This document shows, piece after piece, positions 25,539 to 34,900 of a stretch of DNA of 64,000 bases (positions are counted from its first letter, which is position 1; each line of letters starts with the position of its first letter). The notes beneath the pieces were generated by a model, which searched no databases, was not told the DNA's origin, and saw only the letters and a program-made list of their open reading frames with translations. Source of the stretch: Simplicispira sp. 125 (GTDB taxonomy: Bacteria > Pseudomonadota > Gammaproteobacteria > Burkholderiales > Burkholderiaceae_C); the NCBI RefSeq assembly GCF_003096555.1, contig NZ_QEKM01000001.1, forward strand, positions 1,736,001 to 1,800,000. Reading direction: 5' to 3'. A program made the translations under genes and the position numbers.

Positions 25539-26798
25539 ATGAACGAATCCACTGCGATGCAACAGGCCGCGCCCGATATGCCGCTGGCGCCTCCCGCAGA
25601 CACCAACCCCTGGGCGACGGGCGGCGACGCCGCGTCTTTGGCACCATCGCCCTGGGACAGCACGGCAGCCCCTTCGGCGGCAGCAACGGCGCCCCCCGAT
25701 ACCGACGCCTGGGGCACGACAACCGCCCCCGCCGACCCGTCAGCCGCCAGCAGCTGGCTCGATGCACCGGCCAATGCCCACGACGCCCTGACCGCGCAAG
25801 CCGATGCTGCGGGCCAACACACCGGCTTTGCACTGCACCAGTTATGGGATGGCTCACTTCCCATAGAGGCCTGGATCAACCAAGGCCTGGCCTGGGTGGT
25901 GCAGAACTTCCGCCCCTTCTTCCAGACGGTGCGCGTACCGATTGATGGCACGCTTTCCTGGGTGGAAGGACTGCTCACCAGTGCTCCAGCACTGGCCATG
26001 ATCGCCTTGCTGGGCCTGCTGGCCTGGCAATTTGCCGGGCGCCTGATTGCCGTGGGCGCTGTAGTGTCGCTGCTGGTGGTGGCCATGCTGGGCATCTGGC
26101 CCGAGGCCATGGTGACGCTGTCGTTGGTGCTCACTTCGCTGGTGTTCTGCGTGGTCATCGGTTTGCCGCTGGGTATTTTTCTCGCATCCAGCGACCGGGC
26201 ACAAAACACCATGCGTCCCTTCCTGGACGCCATGCAGACCACGCCAGCCTTCGTGTACCTGGTACCGGTGGTGATGCTGTTTGGCATTGGCAATGTGCCG
26301 GGCGTCATCGTCACCATCGTGTTTGCGCTGCCGCCGCTGGTTCGCCTGACCAACCTGGGCATCCGCCAGGTGCGGCCCGACCTGATCGAAGCCGGGCGTG
26401 CCTACGGCGCCTCGCCCCTGCAGATGCTGCTCAAGGTGCAACTGCCACTGGCCATGCCCTCGGTGATGGCTGGGATCAACCAGTCGCTCATGCTCTCGCT
26501 GTCCATGGTCGTCATCGCTTCCATGATTGCCGTCGGGGGCCTGGGCCAGATGGTGCTGCGCGGCATTGGCCGGCTCGACATGGGCCTGGCCACCGTCGGG
26601 GGCCTGGGCATTGTGCTGCTGGCCATCACGCTGGACCGCATCACCCAGGCCATGGGCCAGCCGCGCCGCGGTGTGCGCCACTGGTGGCAGACCGGCCCGA
26701 CCGGGTTGGTGCTGCGCCTGCTGCGTGCCCGGCCCGCGCAAGCCGCCGCCACCGCGCAGGGCGCCAGCCACCCTGCCCCTTCATCCGCACACGGATGA
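25539..26798 (+). CDS. proW: Glycine betaine/proline ABC transporter permease
   Basis: ProW is the membrane channel of the ProU system. Like E. coli ProW it has a long hydrophilic N-terminal tail (about residues 1-110, rich in Ala, Pro and Asp, with NPWAT and AWGTTT echoing the E. coli tail). At least six membrane helices follow, and the permease signature [20 protein letters not shown]. At 419 residues it is longer than the E. coli protein, mainly at both ends; the C-terminal 50 residues are low in complexity. Confidence 0.95.
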   Translation: MNESTAMQQAAPDMPLAPPADTNPWATGGDAASLAPSPWDSTAAPSAAATAPPDTDAWGTTTAPADPSAASSWLDAPANAHDALTAQADAAGQHTGFALHQLWDGSLPIEAWINQGLAWVVQNFRPFFQTVRVPIDGTLSWVEGLLTSAPALAMIALLGLLAWQFAGRLIAVGAVVSLLVVAMLGIWPEAMVTLSLVLTSLVFCVVIGLPLGIFLASSDRAQNTMRPFLDAMQTTPAFVYLVPVVMLFGIGNVPGVIVTIVFALPPLVRLTNLGIRQVRPDLIEAGRAYGASPLQMLLKVQLPLAMPSVMAGINQSLMLSLSMVVIASMIAVGGLGQMVLRGIGRLDMGLATVGGLGIVLLAITLDRITQAMGQPRRGVRHWWQTGPTGLVLRLLRARPAQAAATAQGASHPAPSSAHG

Positions 26799-26833
26799 GG
26801 CCTTCACCCATTTTTTACCGCCAGGAGTCCTTC

Positions 26834-27850
26834 ATGCATGCAACAACCCCCGTCACTATCCACCGCCTACTGGCCGCTGCCGCTCTCACCTTGGGTCTGG
26901 CCGGAGCCGCCAACGCCGAATCCTTGCCCGGCAAGGGCATTCAGGTACAGCCGCTCAAAAGCTCAATCGCCGAAGAAACATTCCAGACCCAGCTGGTCAT
27001 GAAGGCCTTGGAGACACTCGGCTACGACGTCCAACCCATCAAGGAAGTGGAATACCCCACGGCCCACATCGCCATTGCCAATGGCGACGCCACCTTCATG
27101 GCCGACCACTGGAACCCCATGCACGCCGACTTCTACAAGAACGCCGGTGGCGACGACAAGCTCTCGCGCAAAGGCGTGTACTCGGACCATGCCGCGCAGG
27201 GTTACCTGATCGACAAGAAGACCGCCGACCAATACAGGATCACCAGCATCGCCCAGTTCACCGACCCGAAGATCGCCAAGCTCTTTGACGCCGATGGCGA
27301 CGGCAAGGCCGACCTGACGGGCTGCAACCCGGGCTGGGGCTGCGAGGCCGTCATTGAGCACCAGCTCACCGCCTTCAAGCTGCGCGATGCCATCACGCAC
27401 CAGCAGGGCAGCTACTCGGCATTGATTGCCGACACCATCACCCGCTACAAAGCCGGCAAGCCCGTGTTTTATTACACCTGGACGCCCTACTGGGTGAGCG
27501 CACAGCTCAAGCCTGGCAAGGACGTGGTCTGGCTGGAAGTGCCGTTTTCTTCGCTGCCCGGCGAGCAGGGCAAGCTCGACACCCAGCTGCCCAATGGCAA
27601 GAACTACGGCTTCGTGGTGAACAAGCAGCAGATCGTGGCCAACAAGGCCTTTGTGGAGAAGAACCCCGCCGCAGGCAAGCTGTTTGAAGTGATGCAGCTG
27701 TCGATCAACGACATCAACGCACAGAACAACCGCATGGCCCAGGGCGAGAACACCGCAGCTGACATCACGCGCCACACCGAAGGCTGGATCAAGGCGCACC
27801 AAAAAACCTTTGACCAATGGATCGCACAGGCACGTGCTGCTGCAAAATAA
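26834..27850 (+). CDS. proX: Glycine betaine/proline-binding periplasmic protein
   Basis: ProX binds betaine in the periplasm and delivers it to ProW. The 338-residue protein has a signal peptide ([17 protein letters not shown], cut before ESLPGKG), tryptophans for the aromatic betaine cage ([20 protein letters not shown]), and the family's [10 protein letters not shown] and GCNPGWGC segments, the latter a likely disulfide. CAGGAG at 26822-26827 supports ATG 26834. It completes the proVWX operon. Confidence 0.96.
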   Translation: MHATTPVTIHRLLAAAALTLGLAGAANAESLPGKGIQVQPLKSSIAEETFQTQLVMKALETLGYDVQPIKEVEYPTAHIAIANGDATFMADHWNPMHADFYKNAGGDDKLSRKGVYSDHAAQGYLIDKKTADQYRITSIAQFTDPKIAKLFDADGDGKADLTGCNPGWGCEAVIEHQLTAFKLRDAITHQQGSYSALIADTITRYKAGKPVFYYTWTPYWVSAQLKPGKDVVWLEVPFSSLPGEQGKLDTQLPNGKNYGFVVNKQQIVANKAFVEKNPAAGKLFEVMQLSINDINAQNNRMAQGENTAADITRHTEGWIKAHQKTFDQWIAQARAAAK

Positions 27851-27859
27851 AGTGTTTTT

Positions 27860-27950
27860 TGGCACCTGGCGCTTATCCGAAAAGCGTCAGAAGCTATCAA
27901 AAACATAGCTATACAGAACCCCCTTCGCGCGAACCGATAGGGGCTTTTTT
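27860..27950. repeat. Dispersed element A, copy 3, with GC stem and T run
   Basis: GCGCTTATCC, then GAAAAGCGTC and GAAGCTATCAAAAACATAGC (27869-27911), is the element in reverse orientation, 19 bases after the proX stop. It is followed by CCCC...GGGG and TTTTTT (27919-27949), which may act as a weak terminator. The rest of the 327-bp gap to 28177 holds no gene I can support. Confidence 0.55.
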
Positions 27951-28177
27951 GTGCGCACTGCGCAGCAAGCAAGCCCATCATCCTGCGAATGCATTTCGAG
28001 CGGCCCAATACCAACACGGCAAATGTAAGGACGCAATACACAGGCTGGCAGCGCCTTGTCCGACAGATCCGCGTATACGGCCGGGTTATACCTTGGGGCG
28101 AGCCCCGACCGGATCCAGCGCATGCTTTGCACGGCGCACCCCAAAAGGGCATAAGCTGCCCCGAAGGACACCACACC

Positions 28178-29920
28178 ATGCCGCCCACCTCTGCCCAAAC
28201 CACCCCAGCGATGCCCCCGACACACAAAGGCTGGCGGGCCTGGCTGGCAGGCATCGCGGCCTTGTTGGCGACAGGCTGCTCGGGATTGCCGCAGGAAGTG
28301 GATCGGCCCGTCAGCCACGCCCTGACAGCGCCCTCCGGCACCACACTGGGCCGGCTGGTGCAGGAACGCCACAAGAGTGCGGGTGCGCGCTTCCCCTCCG
28401 GGTTCCAACTTCTCAGCGGCCCGCAGGCGGCCTACAGCAGCCGCCTGGCCTTGGTCGAGGCAGCCGAAAAAACACTCGACCTGCAGTACTACGCCATCCA
28501 CGCCGACGCCAGCACCGAGCGCCTGTTGACCGGCGTCGTGGCCGCTGCTCGGCGGGGCGTGCGGGTGCGCGTGCTGCTGGACGATTTCCACAGTACCGGG
28601 CGCGACGCACAGGTGATGCGCCTGGCCTTCGAGCCCAACATCGAAATGCGCATGTTCAACCCCGTGCCCGGTGCACGCGGCTCGGGCTTGGGCCGCATGC
28701 TCAGCATGCTGGCGGACTTCAAGCGCATGCAGCAGCGCATGCACAACAAACTGTTCATTGCCGACAATGCCATGGGCGTGTCCGGCGGACGCAACCTGGG
28801 CGATGCCTATTTTGGGAATGCGGAAAGTGGCAATTTTGTGGACATGGACGTGCTGGCGGCCGGCCCTGTGGTGCAAGAGCTTTCGCGCAGCTTCGACAGC
28901 TATTGGAACAACCAGCGCGCCTACCCGGTGCAATCCCTCATCACACGCAAAGAGCTCGATGCCCTGCGCAGCAGCTTCGATGCGTCAGATGCGGCTACGC
29001 CCGCGACGCCCAACCCCACCACAGAGCCCCAAGGCCAACCCCAGGGCAGCGATGCCCAGCGTGCCTACATCTGGAACCAGGAACCCATGGACCTGGCCCA
29101 GGCGGGCCTGGTCTGGGCCCCCGCTGCAGTCCTGGTAGACCAACCGGCCAAGATACCCTCCGACGAGCCAAACGGTGCGGTACCGCTGCCCGAACGGGCC
29201 CCCTCCGGGGCATCGCCGTTGTCGATCACGGCGCGCAAAACGCCAGGCACCCCTGCGGCGGCTCCGGTAGCGGGCGATGCCGCCACAGACACGGTGGTCG
29301 ATGGCCTGCTGCAGTTGATGGGCTATGCGCGCAAAGAGCTGCTCATCATTTCGCCCTACTTCGTGCCAGGCCCCGACATGCTCCAGGCCTTTGCCGCCGC
29401 ACGTGCCCGGGGCGTGCGGGTGCGGGTGCTGACCAACTCCCTGGCGTCCAACGACGCCCCCATCGCACATGTGGGCTATGCACGCCACCGGCCCGAACTG
29501 CTGGCCATGGGGGTCGAGCTGTTCGAAATGCGCAGCGAACTTGCGGGCCTGCGCGGTGCCTTCAGTTCCTCGGGGAGCACGGGCGGCTCGCGGGCCATGC
29601 TGCATTCCAAATTGCTGGTGATGGATGAACGGTTACTGGCAGTGGGCTCCATGAACCTGGACCAGCGTTCGCAGCGGCAAAACACTGAAATTGCCCTGCT
29701 GATCCGCAGCAAGGAGCTATCGGGCCAGGTCACCGAGCGCATCAAACAGGCCCTGGGCGCAGTGGCCTGGGAGGTGACGCTCACCGAAGACCGGCAACTG
29801 CGCTGGCACGCCCCGCAGGGCAGCGACCTGCCCGACAGCCACACCGAGCCCGACACCAGCCTGCCCCTGCGGCTGATGCTCAGGCTGCTGGGGCCGCTGG
29901 CGCCCGATAGCCTGCTGTAG
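28178..29920 (+). CDS. Phospholipase D-family lipoprotein, cardiolipin synthase-like (ClsC type)
   Basis: This 580-residue protein has a lipoprotein signal (LLATGC, cysteine at about residue 34) and two HKD motifs, HNKLFIAD with GGRN and HSKLLVMD with GSMN. This is the two-domain layout of ClsC (YmdC), which makes cardiolipin from phosphatidylethanolamine and phosphatidylglycerol. Two Pro/Ala-rich insertions (about 270-295 and 325-365) separate the domains. ATG 28178 has GAAGGA upstream. The 3' end overlaps dusC on the other strand by 41 bases. Lipidation places it on the periplasmic side. Confidence 0.88.
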   Translation: MPPTSAQTTPAMPPTHKGWRAWLAGIAALLATGCSGLPQEVDRPVSHALTAPSGTTLGRLVQERHKSAGARFPSGFQLLSGPQAAYSSRLALVEAAEKTLDLQYYAIHADASTERLLTGVVAAARRGVRVRVLLDDFHSTGRDAQVMRLAFEPNIEMRMFNPVPGARGSGLGRMLSMLADFKRMQQRMHNKLFIADNAMGVSGGRNLGDAYFGNAESGNFVDMDVLAAGPVVQELSRSFDSYWNNQRAYPVQSLITRKELDALRSSFDASDAATPATPNPTTEPQGQPQGSDAQRAYIWNQEPMDLAQAGLVWAPAAVLVDQPAKIPSDEPNGAVPLPERAPSGASPLSITARKTPGTPAAAPVAGDAATDTVVDGLLQLMGYARKELLIISPYFVPGPDMLQAFAAARARGVRVRVLTNSLASNDAPIAHVGYARHRPELLAMGVELFEMRSELAGLRGAFSSSGSTGGSRAMLHSKLLVMDERLLAVGSMNLDQRSQRQNTEIALLIRSKELSGQVTERIKQALGAVAWEVTLTEDRQLRWHAPQGSDLPDSHTEPDTSLPLRLMLRLLGPLAPDSLL

Positions 29921-30893
29921 CACCCGTCTGCAAGGCGCTCAACCACAGGGTGATGGCCTTCTGGTCCGTCATGGTGCGCACCTGCTGGTAGGCCTGCTCA
30001 GCCTCGGGAAAGCGCCTGCGCAGCAGGTTGAGCCACTGCTTGAGCCGCCCGGCGCGCTGGCGCGGCTCCAGGTCGGCGCACACCAGCCGCCAGAAATCCA
30101 TGAGATGCGGCACCAGGTCGGCCCACACCACGGTATCGCTCCCCGGGCGCCCGGCATCAAAGGCGCGCAAGGCGCGGGCCAGGCCCGGGTCGGCCACGAT
30201 GCCCCGGCCCAGCATGAGAGCGTCGCAGCCCGACACCGCACGGCAGCGCTGCGCATCGTCCACGGTCCAGATCTCGCCATTGGCCACCACCGGTACCGAT
30301 ACTGCCGCGCGCAGGGCCGGAATATGCTCCCAATAAGCGGGCGGCCGGTAGCCGTCCTGCTTGGTGCGTGCGTGCACCACGATCTCGCAGGCGCCGCCGT
30401 CCTCCATGGCCTGGGCACATTCGCGCGCCAGGCTGGCATCGTTAAAGCCCAGGCGCATTTTGGCGGAGACCGGCATGTGCGCAGGCACCGCACGGCGCAC
30501 GGCGGCGACTACGGTGGCAATGCGTTCGGGCTCCTGCAGCAAGGCGGCGCCCCCGCCATGGCGATTCACCACCTTGGCCGGGCAGCCGAAATTCAGGTCG
30601 ATGCCTTCGGGCCCCAGCGCGGCCAGGCTGGCAGCGTTCTCGGCCATGCACACCGGGTCAGAGCCCAGCAGCTGCGCCCGCACGGGCACACCGGCCAGGG
30701 TGCGCCCACCGTGGAGCAGTTCCGGCACATAGCGCAGGAACACCTTGTCAGGCAGCAAGGTACCGGTAATGCGAATGAACTCGGAGACACAGCGGTCCAC
30801 ACCGCCCACGCGGGTCAGCACATCGCGCAGCACAAAATCGAGCAAGCCCTCCATCGGGGCAAGCAGCAACAAAGGTGCAGGTGCAGCAGGCAC
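29880..30893 (-). CDS. dusC: tRNA-dihydrouridine(16) synthase DusC
   Basis: Dus enzymes reduce uridine in tRNA using FMN and NADPH. The 337-residue TIM-barrel protein has the start APMEGLLDFVLRDVLT, the catalytic cysteine in NFGCPAKVVNRHGGGAALL, and FMN-binding segments ANGEIWT and ALMLGRGIVADP. The MEGL/LDFV start and the C-terminal helical domain favour the DusC subfamily. The start codon is GTG 30893; the next ATG would remove the first barrel strand. Its 3' end overlaps the PLD gene. Confidence 0.9.
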   Translation of the reverse strand: MPAAPAPLLLLAPMEGLLDFVLRDVLTRVGGVDRCVSEFIRITGTLLPDKVFLRYVPELLHGGRTLAGVPVRAQLLGSDPVCMAENAASLAALGPEGIDLNFGCPAKVVNRHGGGAALLQEPERIATVVAAVRRAVPAHMPVSAKMRLGFNDASLARECAQAMEDGGACEIVVHARTKQDGYRPPAYWEHIPALRAAVSVPVVANGEIWTVDDAQRCRAVSGCDALMLGRGIVADPGLARALRAFDAGRPGSDTVVWADLVPHLMDFWRLVCADLEPRQRAGRLKQWLNLLRRRFPEAEQAYQQVRTMTDQKAITLWLSALQTGATAGYRAPAAPAA

Positions 30894-30910
30894 GAATATC
30901 AGAGGTAAAT

Positions 30911-30959
30911 TGGCCTCTAACGCTTATCCAGAAAGCGTTAACAGCTACAAAATCAAGAG
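30911..30959 (-). repeat. Dispersed element A, copy 4
   Basis: On the minus strand: CTCTTGATTTTGTAGCTG, then the hairpin TTAACGCTT-TCTGGAT-AAGCGTTA and GAGGCC. It starts 4 bases after the stop of the methyltransferase gene and in the same sense, as a 3'-end hairpin would. Confidence 0.65.
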
Positions 30960-30963
30960 TCCA

Positions 30964-32115
30964 TCAAGCGATGGCGGCCAGCCGCCACAGCGAGGTGACC
31001 TCCGCCGCGCGCGCTGCTTGCAGCGCGTCGCCCGATGCGGTGGCCTTGGCGTGCACGGGGCGCACATCGTGGCGCTCCAGCACACGCAGGCCACCCGCGG
31101 CCATCCACTCCAGCAGCTGTGCACGCGGGCGCAGGCCCAGGTGCTCAGCCAGGTCGGACAGCACCAGCCAGCCTTCGCCATCCGGCGTGAGGTGCGCCGC
31201 CAGCCCGGCCAGAAAAGCGCGCAGCATGCGGCTGCCTTCGTCGTATACCGCATGCTCGATGGGCGAGCTCGGCCGTGCCGGCATCCAGGGCGGGTTGCAG
31301 ACAACGAGCGGCGCCTGCCCTTCGGGAAACAGGTCCATGTCCTGCAGCTCGACCTGCGCGGTGAGCCCCAGGCGCTGCAGGTTGTCCCGGGCGCAAGCCA
31401 GGGCGCGTGGCGCGTTTTCGGTGGCCACCACGCGGCGCACGCCTCGGCGGGCCAGCACAGCGGCGAGCACGCCCGTGCCCGTGCCAATGTCAAACGCCAG
31501 CGCCTTGGACGGCAGCGGTGTGTGCGCCACCAGGTCAATGTACTCACCGCGCACCGGGGAGAAAACGCCGTAGTGCGGATGGATGCGGTTGTTGGGCGCA
31601 TCGCCCAGCGCGGCAATTTCCACGCCTTTTTTGCGCCATTCATGCGCGCCCACCACGCCCAGCAGCTCGCGCAGCGACACCACCTGCGCCTCGCCCGTGG
31701 CGGGGCCCCAGGCTTCGGTCAGCGCTTCTTTCCAGTCGGGGGCGCGGCGCAGCTGGATGCTGTAGTCACCTTCGACCCGGATCACCAGGGTGGAGAGCGT
31801 GCGCGCCCGCTGCGACTGCGCCTGGCGGTGCAAGTGAAACACCTCTTCGGGTGTGGATGCCGCAATTTTGGCGGCAGCACGGGCAGCCGCCTTGGGCGGC
31901 TTGTCCTCGATACGGCGCTGCAAGGCCTGCAGCATCAGCCGGGCGTTCTGAAAATCGCTGCGCCACAGCATGGCTGTGCCGGCGCAGGCCAGGCGATAGG
32001 CGGAGTCGGCGGACAAGGTGTCCATGGCCAGTTCCACGCGGCGCGGCGCCGGGGCACCGCTTTCGGAACGCCAGTGCGCCTTGCGTACCTCGCCCTGTTC
32101 GTTCCATTCGATCAT
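30964..32115 (-). CDS. Class I SAM-dependent methyltransferase (N5-glutamine/RsmC-like NPPW type)
   Basis: The 383-residue protein has a helical N-terminal half and a C-terminal Rossmann methyltransferase domain: AFDIGTGTGVLAAVLARRG is motif I (about residue 210) and VVCNPPWMP is the NPPW motif that positions a planar amide or exocyclic amine. The substrate could be a protein glutamine or an RNA base and cannot be told here. The start at 32115 is chosen because AAGGA lies 8 bases before it; the in-frame ATG at 32136 has no such site. The gene ends at element A. Confidence 0.82.
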   Translation of the reverse strand: MIEWNEQGEVRKAHWRSESGAPAPRRVELAMDTLSADSAYRLACAGTAMLWRSDFQNARLMLQALQRRIEDKPPKAAARAAAKIAASTPEEVFHLHRQAQSQRARTLSTLVIRVEGDYSIQLRRAPDWKEALTEAWGPATGEAQVVSLRELLGVVGAHEWRKKGVEIAALGDAPNNRIHPHYGVFSPVRGEYIDLVAHTPLPSKALAFDIGTGTGVLAAVLARRGVRRVVATENAPRALACARDNLQRLGLTAQVELQDMDLFPEGQAPLVVCNPPWMPARPSSPIEHAVYDEGSRMLRAFLAGLAAHLTPDGEGWLVLSDLAEHLGLRPRAQLLEWMAAGGLRVLERHDVRPVHAKATASGDALQAARAAEVTSLWRLAAIA

Positions 32116-32204
32116 GGGATCATCCTTTGTTGTCATGCCGCTGCGCGCCACCCGCGCCGTGTGAAACTGGCGCGGCCCAGGCCAACGGCCCCGCGCAAGG
32201 GCCG

Positions 32205-32290
32205 TCCCGACGCGCTGGGGGCGTCCCCCTTCCGCATCGCGCAGCGGTGCCAGAGAAGGGGGAAGGAGCGCAGCGACACAGGGGGTTTTT
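32205..32290. repeat. GC-rich intergenic repeat-like hairpin
   Basis: GGGGGCGTCCCCCTTCC, then GAGAAGGGGGAAGG and AGGGGGTTTTTT, form nested inverted repeats in the gap between the methyltransferase start and the acetyltransferase stop. The style recalls element B but the sequence differs. The final stem plus T run (32280-32291) overlaps the acetyltransferase 3' end. Confidence 0.4.
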
Positions 32291-32291
32291 C

Positions 32292-32810
32292 CTAATTCAA
32301 GGGGCGCTTGAGGCGCACTTCCTCGATCTTCACGCCGCCGACCACCGCCGTCTTGGCCGTGGTCATTTCGCGCTTGAAGCCGGCAAGTTCGTGGAACCGG
32401 ATCGCGCGCTCGTTGCGCAGCGGCACCCAGGCGGTGACATTCGTACAGCCTTCTTCCTGGAGACCGTCACGGGCGGCATCCCACAGGGCCAGGCCCACGC
32501 CTTTGTCCCAGTGCGTGGGAGCCGCGTAGATGGCCCAGATTTCACCGGTGGTGGGGCGGGATTTTTCGTCGCGCGACCGATCGAAACCGACGAAACCGAC
32601 AATTTTTTCATCCTCGACGGCCACCTGGACCTGGGGCTCACAGAACTCGATGGCTTCACGCCAGTAGGTCTGGCGTTTTTCGATGGAGAGGGATTTCAAC
32701 TGTTCCTCGGGCACCAGGCCTTGGTAGGCGGCTTGTGCGGCAAGGGTATGGATCTGGGCAATGGCTTTGGCATCGCGAAGCGTGGCGGGACGAACCTGGA
32801 TACTGGACAT
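32292..32810 (-). CDS. GNAT-family N-acetyltransferase
   Basis: The 172-residue protein has the GNAT fold: an N-terminal helix pair (DAKAIAQIHTLAAQAAY), the central strand VGFVGFDRS, and the acetyl-CoA-binding region WDKGVGLALWDAARDGL in place of the usual Q/RxxGxG/A. The C-terminal NERAIRFHELAGFKRE segment is typical. The acceptor is unknown; many relatives act on small molecules or N-terminal amines. ATG 32810 starts the homologous region (MSSIQVRPATL). The longer open frame upstream is not supported. Confidence 0.86.
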   Translation of the reverse strand: MSSIQVRPATLRDAKAIAQIHTLAAQAAYQGLVPEEQLKSLSIEKRQTYWREAIEFCEPQVQVAVEDEKIVGFVGFDRSRDEKSRPTTGEIWAIYAAPTHWDKGVGLALWDAARDGLQEEGCTNVTAWVPLRNERAIRFHELAGFKREMTTAKTAVVGGVKIEEVRLKRPLN

Positions 32811-32911
32811 GAGAAAACCGACCGGAATCGGACAACGAAAAAGAAAACGGAGGCGCATTGTCGCCGCAAACGCATTTGCCGCCTTTTCAGAGGCCTTGCG
32901 CACCGCCCATC

Positions 32912-32934
32912 GGCACCCCTGTGCACAGGGTGCC
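32912..32934. other. Near-perfect palindrome downstream of the aldehyde dehydrogenase
   Basis: GGCACCCCTGTG and CACAGGGTGCC form an 11-bp stem with one bulged C, 9 bases after the aldehyde dehydrogenase stop. There is no T run. It may be a 3'-end stabilising hairpin or a protein site. Confidence 0.45.
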
Positions 32935-32942
32935 AAGGGCCT

Positions 32943-34382
32943 TTAAAGCCAGCGGCGCAGCAAACCCATGACCTGGTCGAAACGCTTGCCGTAGGGCGGG
33001 TAAAACAGCGATCCCATGGCCCAGCGCGACTGCACCAGCACCGACTTCTGGTGGCAAAAGCGCAGGTAGCCTGACTCGCCGTGGTAGGCGCCCCAGCCGC
33101 TGTCGCCCACGCCGCCAAAGGGCAGGTTGTCGTGCGCAATGTGCATGAGGGTGTCGTTCACCGTCACGCCACCGCTCACGGTGCGTGCGAGTACGTCATC
33201 GCGCACGCGGTCGTCGGCACCAAACCAGTACAGCGCCAGCGGGCGTGGCCCGGCGTTGATGTGGGCAATGGCGTCGTCGAGCCGCTCGTACGACACCACC
33301 GGCAGGATGGGGCCAAAGATTTCCTCCTGCATGAGCTGCATGCCCGAGGTGGCGCCGAACACCAGTACCGGTGCCATCTGGCGGCTGGTGCCGCCGTCTT
33401 GCACGGCTGCAGCCGGGTCGGGCGCGGCGCCCGGTGCGGGGTCCATGTTCTGCACGTCGGCGCCCTGCGTCTGGGCCTGCTGCAGCATGGTGCGCAGGCG
33501 CGCCAAGTGGCGGGGGCTGATGATGGAGGCGTAGTCCTTGTTGCCCGCGATGCGCGGGAACAGCCGCGCCACGGCAGCGCGGTAAGCGTCGGCAAATGCG
33601 CTCTCGCTGCCCCGGGGCAGCAGCACGTAGTCGGGAGCAATGCAGGTCTGGCCGGCATTGAGCAACTTGCCGTGCGCAATCTTCAGGGCAGCGTCCTGCA
33701 GGTCGCAACTGGTATCGATGATGCAAGGCGACTTGCCGCCCAGCTCCAGCGTGGTGGGTGTGAGGTTGGCTGCAGCCACCTGCGCCACTTTGCGGCCTAC
33801 GGCAGTGGAGCCGGTGAACACCAGGTGGTCAAACGGCAGTGCGCTGAACGCCTGCGCCACCGCCGCATCGCCCTGCACGACACACACTTCGTCGGGGGCA
33901 AAAAACTGGGCGATCAGCAAACCCAGCTGCGCCGAGGTGTGCGGCGTGAGTTCGCTGGGCTTGATCATCACCCGGTTGCCTGCCGCCAGCGCAGTAATGG
34001 CCGGTGCCAGGGCGAGCTGCACGGGGTAGTTCCAGGGGGAGACCACGCCCACTACGCCGAGTGGCTGGCGCTGGATCATGGCGCTGGCAGGCTGCAGGTA
34101 GATGGGGGTGCGCACCTTTTGCGGCCGACTCCAGCGGTTGAGGTGCTTGAGCGTGTGCGAAATAAGGGTGCGCAGCACGAACATGTCGGCCACCTCGGTC
34201 AGCCGTTGCGAACGCACGCCAAAATCAGCCTCGACCGCTGCCGCCAGCGTGCCACTGTGCTCGTCGATGAGTTTGCGCATGCGCAACAGGCGTTCACGGC
34301 GCACCAGCAGGGGCACATTCACCTGGGCACGGCTGGCCTGGTACTGGGCGTCGAAGAGGGCTTGTAGATCGGCAGAGTTCAT
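32943..34382 (-). CDS. Coniferyl-aldehyde dehydrogenase-like enzyme
   Basis: This 479-residue NAD(P)-dependent aldehyde dehydrogenase resembles coniferyl aldehyde dehydrogenases. Key features: SPWNYPVQLALAP, the cofactor region VFTGSTAVGRKV, the catalytic glutamate in LELGGKSP, the catalytic cysteine in NAGQTCIAPDYV, and EEIFGPILPVV. A C-terminal hydrophobic tail (FDQVMGLLRRWL) is seen in membrane-associated relatives. A short insertion rich in Pro/Ala (about 315-330) precedes the catalytic core's last part. The natural aldehyde is not shown by context. Confidence 0.88.
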   Translation of the reverse strand: MNSADLQALFDAQYQASRAQVNVPLLVRRERLLRMRKLIDEHSGTLAAAVEADFGVRSQRLTEVADMFVLRTLISHTLKHLNRWSRPQKVRTPIYLQPASAMIQRQPLGVVGVVSPWNYPVQLALAPAITALAAGNRVMIKPSELTPHTSAQLGLLIAQFFAPDEVCVVQGDAAVAQAFSALPFDHLVFTGSTAVGRKVAQVAAANLTPTTLELGGKSPCIIDTSCDLQDAALKIAHGKLLNAGQTCIAPDYVLLPRGSESAFADAYRAAVARLFPRIAGNKDYASIISPRHLARLRTMLQQAQTQGADVQNMDPAPGAAPDPAAAVQDGGTSRQMAPVLVFGATSGMQLMQEEIFGPILPVVSYERLDDAIAHINAGPRPLALYWFGADDRVRDDVLARTVSGGVTVNDTLMHIAHDNLPFGGVGDSGWGAYHGESGYLRFCHQKSVLVQSRWAMGSLFYPPYGKRFDQVMGLLRRWL

Positions 34383-34462
34383 GGACGCATCATAGGGTTA
34401 CGGAGGGAATCCGTGTTTAGAGGAACGGGTCTATCCCATCGGACAAAGCGCCGACCACCGCA

Positions 34463-34810
34463 TCACTTTACGCCGGGTTCGCGCGGCTGCACATCGGTCA
34501 CTTCGTCGGCCCCAGGCAAGGGCCGCAGATGCACAGGCAACGGCTCCTGTGGAGCCTCGGGTGCCGTACCCGCTGCGGCACGCCAGCGTGTGCTGGAGCG
34601 GTACACCGAACTCCAGCCTGCACGCGGGTCGATGCGCGTAGCCCAGGGCGTCACGGGGCGCCCCGTCAGCCGCGCCCACAGGGCGCGCAACCCCCACACC
34701 AAGGCCAGCACCAAGGCGGCGGCCAGCAGGCTTAAAAAGAAAACGACACCCACGGCCACCAGTACCAGCCGCAGCAGCAGGCGCAGTACATCGGTAAAAA
34801 AATCGCTCAA
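34463..34810 (-). CDS. Small membrane protein of unknown function with TTG start
   Basis: The 115-residue protein has an N-terminal helix pair or one long hydrophobic region (about residues 8-45, LLLRLVLVAVGVVFFLSLLAAALVLAL is its core in two pieces), then a basic and proline-rich cytoplasmic-looking tail. The start is TTG 34810, because AGGAG lies 7 bases upstream on the minus strand. The nearby ATG is out of frame and is followed at once by a stop. No function is suggested. Confidence 0.7.
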   Translation of the reverse strand: MSDFFTDVLRLLLRLVLVAVGVVFFLSLLAAALVLALVWGLRALWARLTGRPVTPWATRIDPRAGWSSVYRSSTRWRAAAGTAPEAPQEPLPVHLRPLPGADEVTDVQPREPGVK

Positions 34811-34844
34811 ACCATCTCCTGACCGACCTTAAATAATAGAAAAA

Positions 34845-34900
34845 AGCCTCCAACGCCCGTCCATAGAGCGCCAGAAGCTATCTTTATAGTAGCAAAATCA
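34845..34900 (-). repeat. Dispersed element A, copy 5
   Basis: On the minus strand the element begins within the clpB stop codon (TGATTTTGCTACTATAAAG). It continues through AGCTTCTGGCGCTCTATGGA to CGGGCGTTGGAGGC and TTTTTT (34841-34846). The hairpin plus T run can work as the clpB terminator. Confidence 0.65.

Noticed and set aside
30911..30959. Element A as tRNA or attachment site
   Set aside because: No cloverleaf, no integrase or other mobile genes nearby, and the same sequence occurs at many loci.
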